Shown: positions 8,778 to 17,335, counted from the stretch's first letter. The stretch: DNA of 64,000 bases from Roseospira goensis (GCF_014197795.1 NZ_JACIGI010000014.1:1-64000), one strand, 5' to 3'. A program made the numbers and translations. The notes: generated by a model from the letters alone, not told the origin.

Positions 8778-8829
8778 GTCACAATGCGGCGTCACAATGC
8801 GGCGCCACCATGCGGCGTCACCATGCGGC
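8778..8829. repeat. 13-bp minisatellite, 4 copies
   Basis: Four adjacent 13-mers of the type GTCACAATGCGGC (copies 3 and 4 have CACC for CACA) lie in the spacer between the YqaA and DMT-transporter genes. No coding or terminator function is evident. Confidence 0.85.
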
Positions 8830-8848
8830 ATCGCAGCAGGGGGGCAGG

Positions 8849-9748
8849 TCACACGGGCCGGGCGACGACCCCGGCGGGGCGGCGCCCCCAGCGGCTGACG
8901 ATCAGCACGCCGGCCAGCACGATCAGGCCGCCGGCCAGGGATTCGACCGCCGGCACCTCGCCCAGCCACACCAGGGCGATGACCATGGCCAGCGGCGGCT
9001 GAAGATAGATCACGCTGCCGAGGATGGAGGCGGGCGCCCGCGACAGCGCGTAGGCCCAACTCACGTAGGCGATCATCCCCGGGCAGACGCCGAGGTAGAC
9101 CACCGCCAGCGTGGCGTCGAGCGGGGCGGCCCGCACCGCCGTGGCCAGACCCGGCCCCCACAGGACGGCCATCACCGCCGTCGCGGCCCAGATTCCGCAG
9201 GCGGTGATCTGAAGCGCAGAGTAGCGACGCAGATACGGCTTCTGGAACACGAAGAAGATGCTGGTGGCGAGCGTGGCCCCCAGGACCAGGGCCACGCCGG
9301 TGAGTGACGAGCCGCCGTCGGGGGCGGCGCCTTGGCCGAGCGCTACCAGGATGACGCCGCCGAAACTGACCAGCGAGCCGGCCCAACCCAGGGCGGTGAG
9401 GTGCTCGCCCAGGGCGGCCACCGCCAGCAGCGCCATGAACAGCGGCATCAACGCCACGATCAGGGCCGCGGCCCCGGCGGTGACGGACTGTTCTCCGAAC
9501 GTCAGCCCGCTCTGGTAGACGCCGATGCCGAGCAGCCCAAGGCCCAGAATCGCCGGCAGGTCGCGCCCGCGCGGCAGCGGCATGCGGGTGACCGCGGCCA
9601 GACCCGCCAGGGCGATCGAGGCCAGCAGGAAGCGCAGCAACACCATGTGACCGGGGTCGTAGCCCGCCAGACCGGCGCGAATGCCGGGGAAGGCCGACGA
9701 CCACAGGAGGACGGTGAGGGACACGGCGCCGATCGTGCGGATGTCCAT
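8849..9748 (-). CDS. EamA/DMT-family transporter
   Basis: A 299-residue integral membrane protein with ten predicted helices arranged as two EamA repeats. The first opens with SLTVLLWSSAFPGIRAGLAG and contains SGLTFGEQSVTAGAAALIVALMPLFMALL. The second contains the typical end AYALSRAPASILGSVIYLQPPLAMVIALVWLGE. Drug/metabolite transporters of this type export amino acids or other small metabolites; the substrate cannot be read from sequence. It is a single gene on the minus strand, with no clear operon partner. Confidence 0.85.
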   Translation of the reverse strand: MDIRTIGAVSLTVLLWSSAFPGIRAGLAGYDPGHMVLLRFLLASIALAGLAAVTRMPLPRGRDLPAILGLGLLGIGVYQSGLTFGEQSVTAGAAALIVALMPLFMALLAVAALGEHLTALGWAGSLVSFGGVILVALGQGAAPDGGSSLTGVALVLGATLATSIFFVFQKPYLRRYSALQITACGIWAATAVMAVLWGPGLATAVRAAPLDATLAVVYLGVCPGMIAYVSWAYALSRAPASILGSVIYLQPPLAMVIALVWLGEVPAVESLAGGLIVLAGVLIVSRWGRRPAGVVARPV

Positions 9749-9947
9749 GGGGCGGACGACTCCGGTTGGACGAGGGGAAGGGCTGGTTCGGGCTGGACTG
9801 CGGCCACTGTTACCGGCCGCGCCGCCGGCGTCAACGCAGGGTGGATGCGGGCAGGCCGGCGCGCGCCCCGTCCGGCGCCGGGCGCGACGATCAACCCGGA
9901 CGACGATCAGCCGTGACGACGATCAACCATGACAGCGGAGCGCAGGC

Positions 9948-9976
9948 TTGAAATCCGACCCCTCCGCGCATATACT
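9948..9976 (+). promoter_or_regulatory. Strong sigma-70-type promoter
   Basis: TTGAAA (9948-9953) and TATACT (9971-9976) are separated by exactly 17 bp, close to the vegetative consensus. A CTTGAA/CATATA reading could also fit a heat-shock (RpoH) promoter. It starts a transcript leading through a structured leader and a small reading frame towards rpoH. Confidence 0.65.
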
Positions 9977-9977
9977 C

Positions 9978-10051
9978 CACCTTGGAGCCGAATGCCGCAA
10001 AGCGGGTTCGGACCGAGAGGTGTGCTGGCGGCCGTACCGGAGCCGGGGCAC
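9978..10051 (+). ncRNA. Structured 5' leader or small RNA downstream of the promoter
   Basis: Immediately after the promoter, CACCT (9978-9982) pairs with AGGTG (10018-10022). This encloses a hairpin CCGAA-CCGC / GCGG-TTCGG (9988-10011) with an AAA loop. A second hairpin is closed by GTGC (10022-10025) and GCAC (10048-10051). I do not recognise a known riboswitch family. The neighbourhood (9749-10439) has no other clear gene. Confidence 0.4.
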
Positions 10052-10079
10052 CGTCATCGCTTCAATGGAGGATGAAACG

Positions 10080-10244
10080 ATGATGGACGTTCAAGTCCAC
10101 GATCTGCTCGTCGACAGGGGATGCCGGCCCGGCCACAGGGACGGCGCGAATCCCCCATCCTGGCTGTCCCGAACAGGGACTCATCGACATCGTCATCGAC
10201 ACCGGTGGTGTGCTGCGCCAGGCGCGGCGCCGGGTCCGGTCTGA
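10080..10244 (+). CDS. Small open reading frame behind a good ribosome site, status uncertain
   Basis: A GGAGG at 10067 is ideally spaced from the ATG at 10080, and the first 12 residues (MMDVQVHDLLVD) look like a real protein start, reminiscent of CBS-domain N-termini. After that the frame becomes Arg/His/Pro-rich with a Thr-His-Arg repeat and looks non-coding. Either this is a 54-residue leader peptide, or a small gene that has lost its frame. The promoter and structured leader upstream argue that something here is transcribed. Confidence 0.3.
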   Translation: MMDVQVHDLLVDRGCRPGHRDGANPPSWLSRTGTHRHRHRHRWCAAPGAAPGPV

Positions 10245-10300
10245 CCGCTCCCGGGACGTGACCCCACGGCCGCGCCGCGACACGTGCGGTGGCACGCAAG

Positions 10301-10354
10301 GACGAGTCTCACGCCCTCGTCCGGGAAGACGAGTGTCACACCCTCGTCCGCTGA
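10301..10354. repeat. 27-bp direct repeat, 2 copies, in the rpoH leader
   Basis: Two adjacent 27-mers beginning GACGAGT and containing CACxCCCTCGTCCG differ at only a few positions. They lie about 90 bp upstream of the rpoH start. Confidence 0.75.
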
Positions 10355-10439
10355 CCGTGCCGCCGGAACGCGTGGCCTGTTCGCGGCGTTACGCGATCAT
10401 CGCGGATGCCGCCTCGACCCCACGCCAGGAGACCGCACC

Positions 10440-11378
10440 ATGACCACCGCGACCAAGACCATGCCGACGCTGCCGGTCCTTTCGGAGGACGGCGGCCTCG
10501 ACCGCTACCTGCGGACCATCCGGCAGTTCCCCATCCTCTCGCCGGAGGAGGAGTACATGCTGGCGCGCCGCTTCCACGACCATGACGACGTGGACGCGGC
10601 CCACACCCTCGTGACCAGCCACCTGCGGCTGGTGGCCAAGATCGCGCTCGGCTATCGCCACTACGGGCTGCCCGTGGCCGACCTGGTGTCCGAGGGCAGC
10701 CTGGGGCTGATGCAGGCGGTCAAGAAGTTCGACCCCGAGAAGGGCTTCCGCCTGGCCACCTATGCCATGTGGTGGATCAAGGCCTCGATCCACGAATACA
10801 TTCTCAACAGCTGGTCGCTCGTCAAGATCGGTACCCTTTCGGCCCATAAGAAGGTGTTCTACAACCTGCGCAAGATCAAGGCGCGCCTGGGCCTGCTCGA
10901 CAACCGCGACCTGTCGCCGGATGAGGTGACCCTGATCGCCGGCGAGCTGGGGGTGTCCGAGACCGACGTGACCAACATGAGCCGGCGCATGGCCGGCCGC
11001 GACGGCTCGCTGAACCGTGTCGTCGGCGAGGACGGGGACATCGAGATGATGGACCTGCTGGAGGATGAGCGGCCCAACCAGGAAGACCTCCTGCTGGAGC
11101 AGTCCGAGTCGGGCTACCGGATGGGGCTGCTCGACGGCGCCATGGACGGCCTGAACCCCCGCGAGCGCGACGTGTTCACGCGCCGCCGCCTGTCGTCCGA
11201 CCCCGAGACCCTGGAGGACCTGGGCAAGGAGTACGGTGTCTCGCGCGAGCGCGTGCGCCAGATCGAGAACCGGGCTTTCGAGAAGGTGCGCAAGGCCGTC
11301 CTGCGGCATGCCGCGGACAACAACCGCCGCGCCATGGAAACCCGCGAGGAGGGGCTCGCGGCCGTGGCGGCCGCCTAG
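10440..11378 (+). CDS. rpoH: RNA polymerase heat-shock sigma factor RpoH
   Basis: A 312-residue sigma-70 family protein of group 3. Region 2 is clear (SHLRLVAKIALGYRHYGLPVADLVSEG, then GFRLATYAMWWIKASIHEYIL). It is followed at about residues 135-147 by the RpoH box (HKKVFYNLRKIKARL), which separates RpoH from RpoD. Region 4.2 with the recognition helix (SRERVRQIENRAFEKVRKA) is near residue 268. It directs transcription of chaperone and protease genes on heat or protein-folding stress. The ATG at 10440 is preferred; the frame is open further upstream but crosses a repeat. Alphaproteobacteria often carry two rpoH genes; which copy this is cannot be told. Confidence 0.93.
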   Translation: MTTATKTMPTLPVLSEDGGLDRYLRTIRQFPILSPEEEYMLARRFHDHDDVDAAHTLVTSHLRLVAKIALGYRHYGLPVADLVSEGSLGLMQAVKKFDPEKGFRLATYAMWWIKASIHEYILNSWSLVKIGTLSAHKKVFYNLRKIKARLGLLDNRDLSPDEVTLIAGELGVSETDVTNMSRRMAGRDGSLNRVVGEDGDIEMMDLLEDERPNQEDLLLEQSESGYRMGLLDGAMDGLNPRERDVFTRRRLSSDPETLEDLGKEYGVSRERVRQIENRAFEKVRKAVLRHAADNNRRAMETREEGLAAVAAA

Positions 11379-11386
11379 AGCCGAGT

Positions 11387-11425
11387 GTTCGAAATCGGAC
11401 CCGCAGATGCGGTCCGATTTCGAAC
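11387..11425 (+). terminator. Perfect 15-bp inverted repeat after rpoH
   Basis: GTTCGAAATCGGACC (11387-11401) is followed by a 9-base loop and its exact complement (11411-11425), 8 bases after the rpoH stop. There is no T-run, but position and strength fit a terminator or mRNA-end hairpin. Its core TCGAAATCGG recurs at 29590. Confidence 0.6.
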
Positions 11426-11515
11426 ATGAATCGGCTTTACAGTATTGATTTTAGAGCAGAGACGCGCCCAACCGGACTCGCGACGGGGTTCGGAGTGATG
11501 GCGTGACTCCACGCC

Positions 11516-11606
11516 AAATGTATGAGTCGCGGCGGATTATGGCGACACACCGACATCGCGTCGCGGGCCCGGTTCGTCGCGAGTCCGGTGTGTCGCAATC
11601 GGCTGT
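11516..11606 (-). repeat. Dispersed double-hairpin element, copy D (inverted, partial)
   Basis: In reverse orientation this matches copy C: ATGTATGAGTCGC, then GCGACACACCG (11542-11552) paired with CGGTGTGTCGC (11586-11596), then AATCGGCTG. The second hairpin is not recognisable. It occupies most of the 344-base spacer between rpoH and irr, together with an 18-bp direct repeat (11657-11692). Confidence 0.65.
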
Positions 11607-11656
11607 CTTGCCGCGCGTCGGCCCGGCGTGACGGGCCCGCCGGACGGAGTCTCTCT

Positions 11657-11692
11657 CGTCTTCCCGGTTTCGTCCGTCTTCCCGGTTTCGTC
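11657..11692. repeat. 18-bp direct repeat, 2 copies
   Basis: CGTCTTCCCGGTTTCGTC occurs twice in tandem just downstream of the irr stop codon (irr is on the minus strand). Confidence 0.8.
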
Positions 11693-11722
11693 TTCGCGGC
11701 CTCGCCGACGCCCCCCGGCTGC

Positions 11723-12127
11723 CTAGTCCTCCAGGCGCACGATGACGTCGACGCTCTTGACGCGGGTGCCCTCGGGGGCCTGCGGCACGGCGGCCACGGT
11801 GATCTGATCGGCCGGGATGTCGGTCAGGGTGCCCTTCGATTCGTGGAAGAAATGGTGATGGGCGCTGGTGTTGGTGTCGAAGTAGGAGCGCCCGGCTTCC
11901 ACCACGATCTCGCGCAGCAGGCCGACCTCGGTGAACTGGTGCAGGGTGTTATACACCGTTGCCAGCGAGACCCGCACCCCGGTCGCCATGACCTCCGAAT
12001 GCAGCATCTCGGCGGTGATGTGCCGGTCCCCCTGGTCGAACAGCAACCGGGCGAGCGCCAGCCGCTGCCGCGTCGGACGCAGCCCCACGGTGCGCAGCCG
12101 GTCCATGGCGGCGGGGTGATGTCTCAT
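11723..12127 (-). CDS. irr: Fur-family iron response regulator Irr
   Basis: A 134-residue Fur-superfamily protein. The N-terminal winged helix contains GLRPTRQRLALARLLF and VSLATVYNTLHQFTEVGLL. The dimerisation half carries the His cluster typical of Irr (HHHFF, residues 90-94) in place of the CxxC zinc sites of classical Fur. Irr of alphaproteobacteria senses iron indirectly through heme and controls heme synthesis, iron uptake and iron storage genes. Length and motif agree with Irr rather than Fur, Zur or PerR. It lies just upstream of a nitronate-monooxygenase-like gene on the same strand (after 76 bp), so they may be co-transcribed in this order: oxidoreductase then irr. Confidence 0.88.
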   Translation of the reverse strand: MRHHPAAMDRLRTVGLRPTRQRLALARLLFDQGDRHITAEMLHSEVMATGVRVSLATVYNTLHQFTEVGLLREIVVEAGRSYFDTNTSAHHHFFHESKGTLTDIPADQITVAAVPQAPEGTRVKSVDVIVRLED

Positions 12128-12203
12128 GGCCTGTGCCTCACTGTCTTCGGCGTGGCCCGACCCTGCCGCGCCGCGACCGGGGGCGGCGCGGCAGGGTCCG
12201 GGA

Positions 12204-13601
12204 TCAGTCGCCGGTCATGATGCGGTCCACCAGTTCCCGCACGGTCGGCACCCGGCCGTTGGCAAAAAACGGATCGCTGGCAAAACGATACGCATTATGC
12301 CCGGCGAACATCAATTCATTCTCGATATCACCACCATGGGCGATCGACTGCAAGGTTTTCTGAATGCAGAACGACCTGGGGTCGGCGCGGCGCCCAGTTG
12401 TCCCGCTTTCCTTTTCTGCCCAGTTGGAAAACGAGCAGGCCGACAGGCAGCCCATGCAGTTGATCTGGTCCCGCAGGATCTCCTGCGCCTTCTGCGGCGT
12501 CACGTAGATCAGCGTGTTGTCCGGGGTGCGCAGGGCCTCGGTATAGCCCTCGGCCATCCAGCCCTTCACCTTCTCCAGCGCGCCCTGGGGCACGAACACC
12601 TGGCGTCCCCGCGCCCCGACGGCCAGCGCGGCGTCGTGGGTCTCGTCGGGTTCGCCGGCGTAGGGCACCTGGCGCTCGCTGCGTTCTTCCAGCTCGCGCA
12701 GGAAGTCGTTGCGGACCGCGGACGAATAGAACCCGGTCGGGCTGAAGCGGTGCAGCAGCACGTCGCCCTTGGCGAGGCGCAGCAGGCGGCTCTTCCAGGA
12801 CTCGGGGATCGGGCTTTCCTTGGTCAGCAGCGGGCGGGTCCCGAACTGGAACGCGATCGGCCCCAGCTCCGGATTGTCGATCCAGTCGTTCCACTCTCGC
12901 AGGTACCAGACGCCACCGGCCATGAAAATCGGAACTTCCGGGGTGCCGGCCTCGCGCATGCTCTTGCGCAGCGCGGCGACGCGCGGGTAGGGCGACTGCG
13001 GCTCGCGCGGGTTCTCGTTGTTGGACAGGCCGTTGTGGCCGCCGGCGAGCCACGGGTCCTCGTAGACCACGCCGCCGAGCCAGTCCGCGTACTTGCGGTA
13101 GGAGCGCTTCCACAGGGCGCTGAAGGCACGCGCGGAGGAGACGATGGGATAGTAGTGCACCCGGAACTTGTCGGCGATCTCCGCCAGACGGTAGGGCATG
13201 CCGGCGCCGCAGGTGATGCCGTGGATGAGCCCGCGCGCGCCCTCCAGCACGCCCTGGAGCACCCGTTCGGCGCCGCCCATTTCCCACAGCACGTTCATGT
13301 GCAGCCGGCCGCGACCGCCCGCCATGTCATGGGCGATGCGGGCCTGGGCAATGCCGCCGCGGATGCCGTAGGCCACCAGTTCCTCGTGGCGCTCGCGCCG
13401 CGTCTTGCCCTTGTAGATCTGCGGGATGAGGCGGCCGTTTTCGTCGTAACTGTCGGCGTTGACGCCCGAGAAGGTCCCGACGCCGCCGGCGGCGGCCCAC
13501 GCCCCGGCGCTCATCCCGTTGGTCACGGCGACACCCTTGCCGCCCTCCACAAGAGGCAGGACCTCCCGTCCCGAAATAAAGAGCGGATTGAGAGGCTTCA
13601 C
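12204..13601 (-). CDS. Nitronate monooxygenase-like flavin oxidoreductase
   Basis: A 465-residue TIM-barrel FMN enzyme of the NAD(P)H-dependent flavin oxidoreductase / 2-nitropropane dioxygenase type. Visible motifs are GGKGVAVTNGMSAGAWAAAGG near the N-terminus, LIHGITCGAGMPY, PIFMAGGVWYLREW and GPIAFQFGTRPLLTKES in the phosphate-binding half. A C-terminal Cys-containing segment (INCMGCLSACSF) is longer than in classical nitronate monooxygenases and suggests a distinct subfamily. Substrate unknown; detoxification of nitronates or a fatty-acid-related reduction are family possibilities. It starts at a GTG after AAGGATAG. irr follows downstream on the same strand. The spacer upstream (13602-13869) shows no feature. 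Confidence 0.78.
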   Translation of the reverse strand: MKPLNPLFISGREVLPLVEGGKGVAVTNGMSAGAWAAAGGVGTFSGVNADSYDENGRLIPQIYKGKTRRERHEELVAYGIRGGIAQARIAHDMAGGRGRLHMNVLWEMGGAERVLQGVLEGARGLIHGITCGAGMPYRLAEIADKFRVHYYPIVSSARAFSALWKRSYRKYADWLGGVVYEDPWLAGGHNGLSNNENPREPQSPYPRVAALRKSMREAGTPEVPIFMAGGVWYLREWNDWIDNPELGPIAFQFGTRPLLTKESPIPESWKSRLLRLAKGDVLLHRFSPTGFYSSAVRNDFLRELEERSERQVPYAGEPDETHDAALAVGARGRQVFVPQGALEKVKGWMAEGYTEALRTPDNTLIYVTPQKAQEILRDQINCMGCLSACSFSNWAEKESGTTGRRADPRSFCIQKTLQSIAHGGDIENELMFAGHNAYRFASDPFFANGRVPTVRELVDRIMTGD

Positions 13602-13869
13602 AATCTATCCTTTCGCCGTCTCCAGACATGGATGGTACGCGGCGGCATGCCGCCCCGTCCGGGCCGTCGCGACCGCCGGCGGCGCGCGGCCGCGATCGTC
13701 GTCCGACCCTTCGGCAGCGGTGCCACAGAGGCGAGGCCACGGAACCGTTACGACGGCGGTTCCCGTTTGGTGCTCTCGCGTCCGGCGCGCTGGTGGCCTC
13801 CCGCGGCCGCGGCCGGCGGGAGGTGCCGTCGGTCCACCCCCGGGGCGGGGGCCGCGCGGCCGGCCGCCC

Positions 13870-14634
13870 TCAGGCTCCGGCCAGCGGCAGCAACGCCTCC
13901 GGCCGATCGGTGATGATCGAGTCGACGCCCCAGTCCCAGAGGTTCGCGGCCCGACCCGGATCATTGACCGTATAAACCATGACCCGATAGCCCGCGTCCA
14001 GCACCTCGGCCACCCCGCGTGCGCTCAGCAGCTCTGCGGCACAGTGCACCGACCACGCCTCGACCGCGGCGGCGCCGGCCTGCCAGTCGTCGGTGAGGGC
14101 CTCCAGCACCAGGCCGCGCGGCCATTGCGGCGTCATCTCGCGGGCCACGGCCAGCGCCACCGGGCTGAAGCTGGAGACCAGCAGCGGCGGGGCATCGGCC
14201 GGCCACAGCTCGCGCGCCACATCGAGGCAGACGCTCGCCGTCTCCGCCTCGCGGCCCGGGTCGGGCTTGAGTTCGATATTGGCGCCCATGCCCATCTCGA
14301 CAAGAAGGTCGAGCACCTCTTCCAGGGTCGGCACCAGTTCGCCGGCGAAGGCCGGGTCGAACCACTGGCCGGCGTCCAGGTCGCCGAAGGCGGCCAGCGG
14401 CGTGTCGGCCACCGGCCCGTGGCCGTCGGTGGTGCGGTCCAGGGTAGCGTCATGGAACACCACGGGACGGCCATCGGCCGTCAGCTTGACGTCGAACTCC
14501 ACCCAGGGCGCCCCCAGCGCGTGGGCCCGGCGGAACGCCGCCAGGGTGTTCTCGGGCGCGGAGGCCGACGCGCCGCGGTGGGCGATGACGCGGGGCACGG
14601 CCGGGTGGGCCGGCGGCAGAGGGGTCACGGTCAT
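13870..14634 (-). CDS. ugpQ: Glycerophosphodiester phosphodiesterase
   Basis: A 254-residue GDPD-family TIM barrel. The catalytic HRG with the following ENT (residues 19-30), the metal-binding pair in EFDVKLTADG and the second His in VVFHD are present, as are NIELKPDP and the C-terminal VMVYTVNDPG...SIITDRPE. The enzyme hydrolyses glycerophosphodiesters to glycerol-3-phosphate and an alcohol, providing phosphate or glycerol from lipid head groups. No signal peptide is seen, so it is cytosolic, as UgpQ is. It lies downstream of the HCCA-isomerase gene on the same strand with a 48-base gap. Confidence 0.88.
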   Translation of the reverse strand: MTVTPLPPAHPAVPRVIAHRGASASAPENTLAAFRRAHALGAPWVEFDVKLTADGRPVVFHDATLDRTTDGHGPVADTPLAAFGDLDAGQWFDPAFAGELVPTLEEVLDLLVEMGMGANIELKPDPGREAETASVCLDVARELWPADAPPLLVSSFSPVALAVAREMTPQWPRGLVLEALTDDWQAGAAAVEAWSVHCAAELLSARGVAEVLDAGYRVMVYTVNDPGRAANLWDWGVDSIITDRPEALLPLAGA

Positions 14635-14682
14635 GGAGGGATCCCGGTCGCGGGGAAGATCACGGCGCCGGGAGAGCGGGGG

Positions 14683-15282
14683 TCACGCCAGCGCCTCGGC
14701 AACGAAGTCGAGCCGGTCCTGGCCCCAGAACGGCTCCTCGCCCACGATATAGGTCGGCACGCCGAACACGCCAGCGGCGATGGCGGCGTCGGTGTGGGCC
14801 TGGCGTTCGCCCTCCCAGCGGTCCGCCTGGGCCTCGGCCTCGGCGAGCAGCGCCGGCGCATCCAGGCCGGCCGCGGCGATGATGGACTCGACCACGGCGC
14901 GCTGGCCGACGTCGCGGTTGTCCACCCAGAGCGCACCCCCCAGGCGGGTGGCGAGATCGAGCGCGTCGCCGCCCTGCGCCTTGAGCGCCAGCACGCAGGC
15001 CGCCGCCAGCCGCTCGTCGCAGGGGAACGCATCGGGGTGCAGCACCAGGGTCAGGCCCAGGCGCCGGCTCCAGCGTGTCAGCTCCCAAAGGCGGTAGTCC
15101 TGGCGCGACTTGGGCCGCTGCGGCAGCGGCAGGCCGCCGGTGGCCTGGAACAGCCGCCCGATGTCGAGCGGGCGCACGTCCACGGCGGCGTCGGCGCGGG
15201 CGGCGAGGGTGGCCAGGCGCGGTCCGCCCAGGAAGCTCCAGGGCGAGTTGAGGGCGACGTAGTAGGTCACGGTCATGGACAC
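14683..15282 (-). CDS. 2-hydroxychromene-2-carboxylate isomerase family protein (kappa-class GST/DsbA fold)
   Basis: A 199-residue thioredoxin-fold protein. The N-terminal YYVALNSPWSFLGG places a Ser (Ser13) where DsbA has its first Cys, as in HCCA isomerases that use glutathione. GVFGVPTYIVGEEPFWGQDRLDFV is the typical C-terminal motif with the cis-proline. In naphthalene degradation the enzyme isomerises 2-hydroxychromene-2-carboxylate, but many chromosomal homologues have unknown substrates. No aromatic degradation genes surround it, so a general glutathione-dependent isomerase or oxidoreductase is the safer reading. Confidence 0.83.
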   Translation of the reverse strand: MSMTVTYYVALNSPWSFLGGPRLATLAARADAAVDVRPLDIGRLFQATGGLPLPQRPKSRQDYRLWELTRWSRRLGLTLVLHPDAFPCDERLAAACVLALKAQGGDALDLATRLGGALWVDNRDVGQRAVVESIIAAAGLDAPALLAEAEAQADRWEGERQAHTDAAIAAGVFGVPTYIVGEEPFWGQDRLDFVAEALA

Positions 15283-15452
15283 GGCCGACCTCCCGGATGG
15301 GGTGACGCGACCACGCTATTTTAGACCAGGTGGTCCACTTTGGCAAAGCACACGCTCGTGGTCGTCCCCCGTGACCGTCCCCCGCTGACCGTCCGGTGAC
15401 GCCGCGGGCCGCGTGATTGTCCGCGCGCGCGGCCTCGGCTATACCCCGCGGC

Positions 15453-16472
15453 ATGACACTGCCACCGGCCCCGCATCCGCTGCTCCTGGCCCTCGCCGCC
15501 GCCGTGCTGTCCGCCGTGGCGGTCCGGCTGGTCGAGCGGTGGCTGCGCGCCCGCGCTCTGCTGGATCACCCCAACGCCCGCTCCAGCCACAGCGTGCCGA
15601 CCCCGCGCGGCGGCGGCCTGGCGGTGCTGGGGGTGGCGCTGCCGCTGCTGGCCTGGGACGCCGCGACGCGGCCGCCCGACGCGGCCGGCGGCGGGATCCC
15701 GTGGGTGCTGGTCGCCGGAACGTTGGGGCTGGCGGCGGTGTCCTGGTGGGACGACCTGCGCCATCTGCCCGCGCGGGTGCGGCTGGTGGCGCATCTGGCC
15801 GCCTGCACCGGGGCGCTGCTGGTGCTGCCGCTGCCCGGGCCGGTGTTTCAGGGTTGGCTGCCGCCGGGCCTGGACCTGCTGGCGGCGGCCGTCGCCTGGG
15901 CCTGGTTCGTCAACCTGTTCAACTTCATGGACGGCATCGACGGCCTCTCCGGCGTCGAGGTGGTGTCGCTCGGCGTGGCGCTGGCCTTGCTGGCGGCCGT
16001 GGCGGGACTGGCGGTGCCCATGGGGGCGGCCCTGATCCTCGCCGGCGCCATGGCCGGTTTCCTGGTGTGGAACTGGCACCCGGCACGCATCTTCCTGGGC
16101 GACGTCGGCAGCGTGCCGTTGGGCTACCTGCTGGGCGGCCTGCTGGTCATGCTGGCCGGGCAGGGGGCCTGGGCGCCGGCGTTGATCGCGCCGGCGTATT
16201 ACTGGGCGGACGCCACGCTGACCCTGCTGGCCCGGCTGGTGCGGCGCCGGCCGCTGATGGAGGCGCACCGCGAGCACGCCTACCAGCGCGCCGTCCAGGC
16301 CGGCCTGAGCCACGCCCGCGTCAGCCTGGTGATCGCCGCCGTCAACGCCGCGCTGGTCGGGCTGGCGCTGGCGTCGGCGATCGGGTCGCCCTGGCCGCCG
16401 CTCGGGGCGGCGGCGGGACTGGTGCTCGGCGCCCTGTGGGTCCTGCATCGGCGGCCGCGGTGGCTGGGGTGA
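15453..16472 (+). CDS. WecA/MraY-like undecaprenyl-phosphate sugar-1-phosphate transferase
   Basis: A polytopic membrane protein of about 339 residues from the glycosyltransferase-4 family. The cytoplasmic loop signatures are visible: HPNARSSHSVPTPRGGG near the N-terminus, the Asp-containing FNFMDGIDG (residues about 157-164) that binds Mg, FLGDVGSVPLGYLLGG, and EAHREHAYQRA corresponding to the late His motif. Such enzymes transfer a sugar-1-phosphate from a UDP-sugar to undecaprenyl phosphate and start O-antigen or exopolysaccharide synthesis. The sugar is not known. No polysaccharide cluster is adjacent. The ATG at 15453 is preferred over an upstream one at 15417, which would add a basic, non-helical stretch. 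Confidence 0.83.
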   Translation: MTLPPAPHPLLLALAAAVLSAVAVRLVERWLRARALLDHPNARSSHSVPTPRGGGLAVLGVALPLLAWDAATRPPDAAGGGIPWVLVAGTLGLAAVSWWDDLRHLPARVRLVAHLAACTGALLVLPLPGPVFQGWLPPGLDLLAAAVAWAWFVNLFNFMDGIDGLSGVEVVSLGVALALLAAVAGLAVPMGAALILAGAMAGFLVWNWHPARIFLGDVGSVPLGYLLGGLLVMLAGQGAWAPALIAPAYYWADATLTLLARLVRRRPLMEAHREHAYQRAVQAGLSHARVSLVIAAVNAALVGLALASAIGSPWPPLGAAAGLVLGALWVLHRRPRWLG

Positions 16473-16629
16473 CGGGCCGCGCCGCCCCGGGCGATTTCCC
16501 CTTGCGCCCTGTGGATGGTCCACCCACGCTGGTGTCAGGGGCGACGGGGCCGGAGTCGCTGCGGTCCCCCGCCTGCACCGCCCGCTCAGACTTGGACCCC
16601 GCTGAGATTCAGACAAGGAGGACCTTCCG

Positions 16630-17316
16630 ATGACTCTGACTCCCCGGTTCGCCGTCCTGCTGTCCGGTTGCGGCGTCTACGACGGCGCCGAGATCCACGA
16701 GAGCGTTCTCACCCTGTTGGCGATCGACCGCCACGGCGGGACCTATCAGTGTTTCGCCCCCGACGTCGCGCAGATGCACGTCATCGACCACCGCACCGGT
16801 CAGCCCACCGACGAGACCCGCAACGCGATGACCGAGGCCGCCCGCATCGCCCGCGGCGCCATCAAGGACATCGCCGACTTCGATCCGAAGGACTTCGATG
16901 CCGTGATCCTCCCCGGCGGCTTCGGCGCGGCCAAGACGCTGTGCACCTTCGCGGTGGACGGCCCGGACTGCACCGTGCTGCCGTCTGTCGAGCGCGCGAT
17001 CCGCGCCGCCCACGCGGCCGGCCTGCCTATCGGCGCGCTGTGCATCAGCCCGGTCGTGGTCGCCCGCGTGCTGGGCGCGGTCACGCTGACCATCGGCTCC
17101 GACGCCGGCGTGGCCGAGAAGCTGGGCGCCATGGGCGCCACCCACGAGGTCACCACCCATGGCCAGGTCGTGATCGACCAGCGGCACAAGGTGGTCACCA
17201 GCCCGTGCTACATGCTGGACGCCACCGTGTCGCAGATCGCCGAGGGGGCCGCCAACGCGGTCGAGGCCCTGTACGACCTGATCCACAAGGCCCAGGGCGG
17301 GCGCGCGGCGGAATAG
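16630..17316 (+). CDS. elbB: Isoprenoid biosynthesis glyoxalase ElbB
   Basis: A 228-residue DJ-1/PfpI-superfamily protein. The N-terminus FAVLLSGCGVYDGAEIHE and the segments VILPGGFGAAKTLCTFA and LPIGALCISPVVVA, with the nucleophile-elbow Cys, match ElbB/GlxIII-type proteins, as does the late VVTSPCYML. The E. coli homologue has glyoxalase activity and was linked to isoprenoid yield. A good AAGGAGG ribosome site at 16614 precedes the ATG. It is a stand-alone gene, convergent with lrgB, whose stop is only 20 bases away. Confidence 0.9.
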   Translation: MTLTPRFAVLLSGCGVYDGAEIHESVLTLLAIDRHGGTYQCFAPDVAQMHVIDHRTGQPTDETRNAMTEAARIARGAIKDIADFDPKDFDAVILPGGFGAAKTLCTFAVDGPDCTVLPSVERAIRAAHAAGLPIGALCISPVVVARVLGAVTLTIGSDAGVAEKLGAMGATHEVTTHGQVVIDQRHKVVTSPCYMLDATVSQIAEGAANAVEALYDLIHKAQGGRAAE

Positions 17317-17335
17317 GCCGCCGCCCCCGGGCCCG

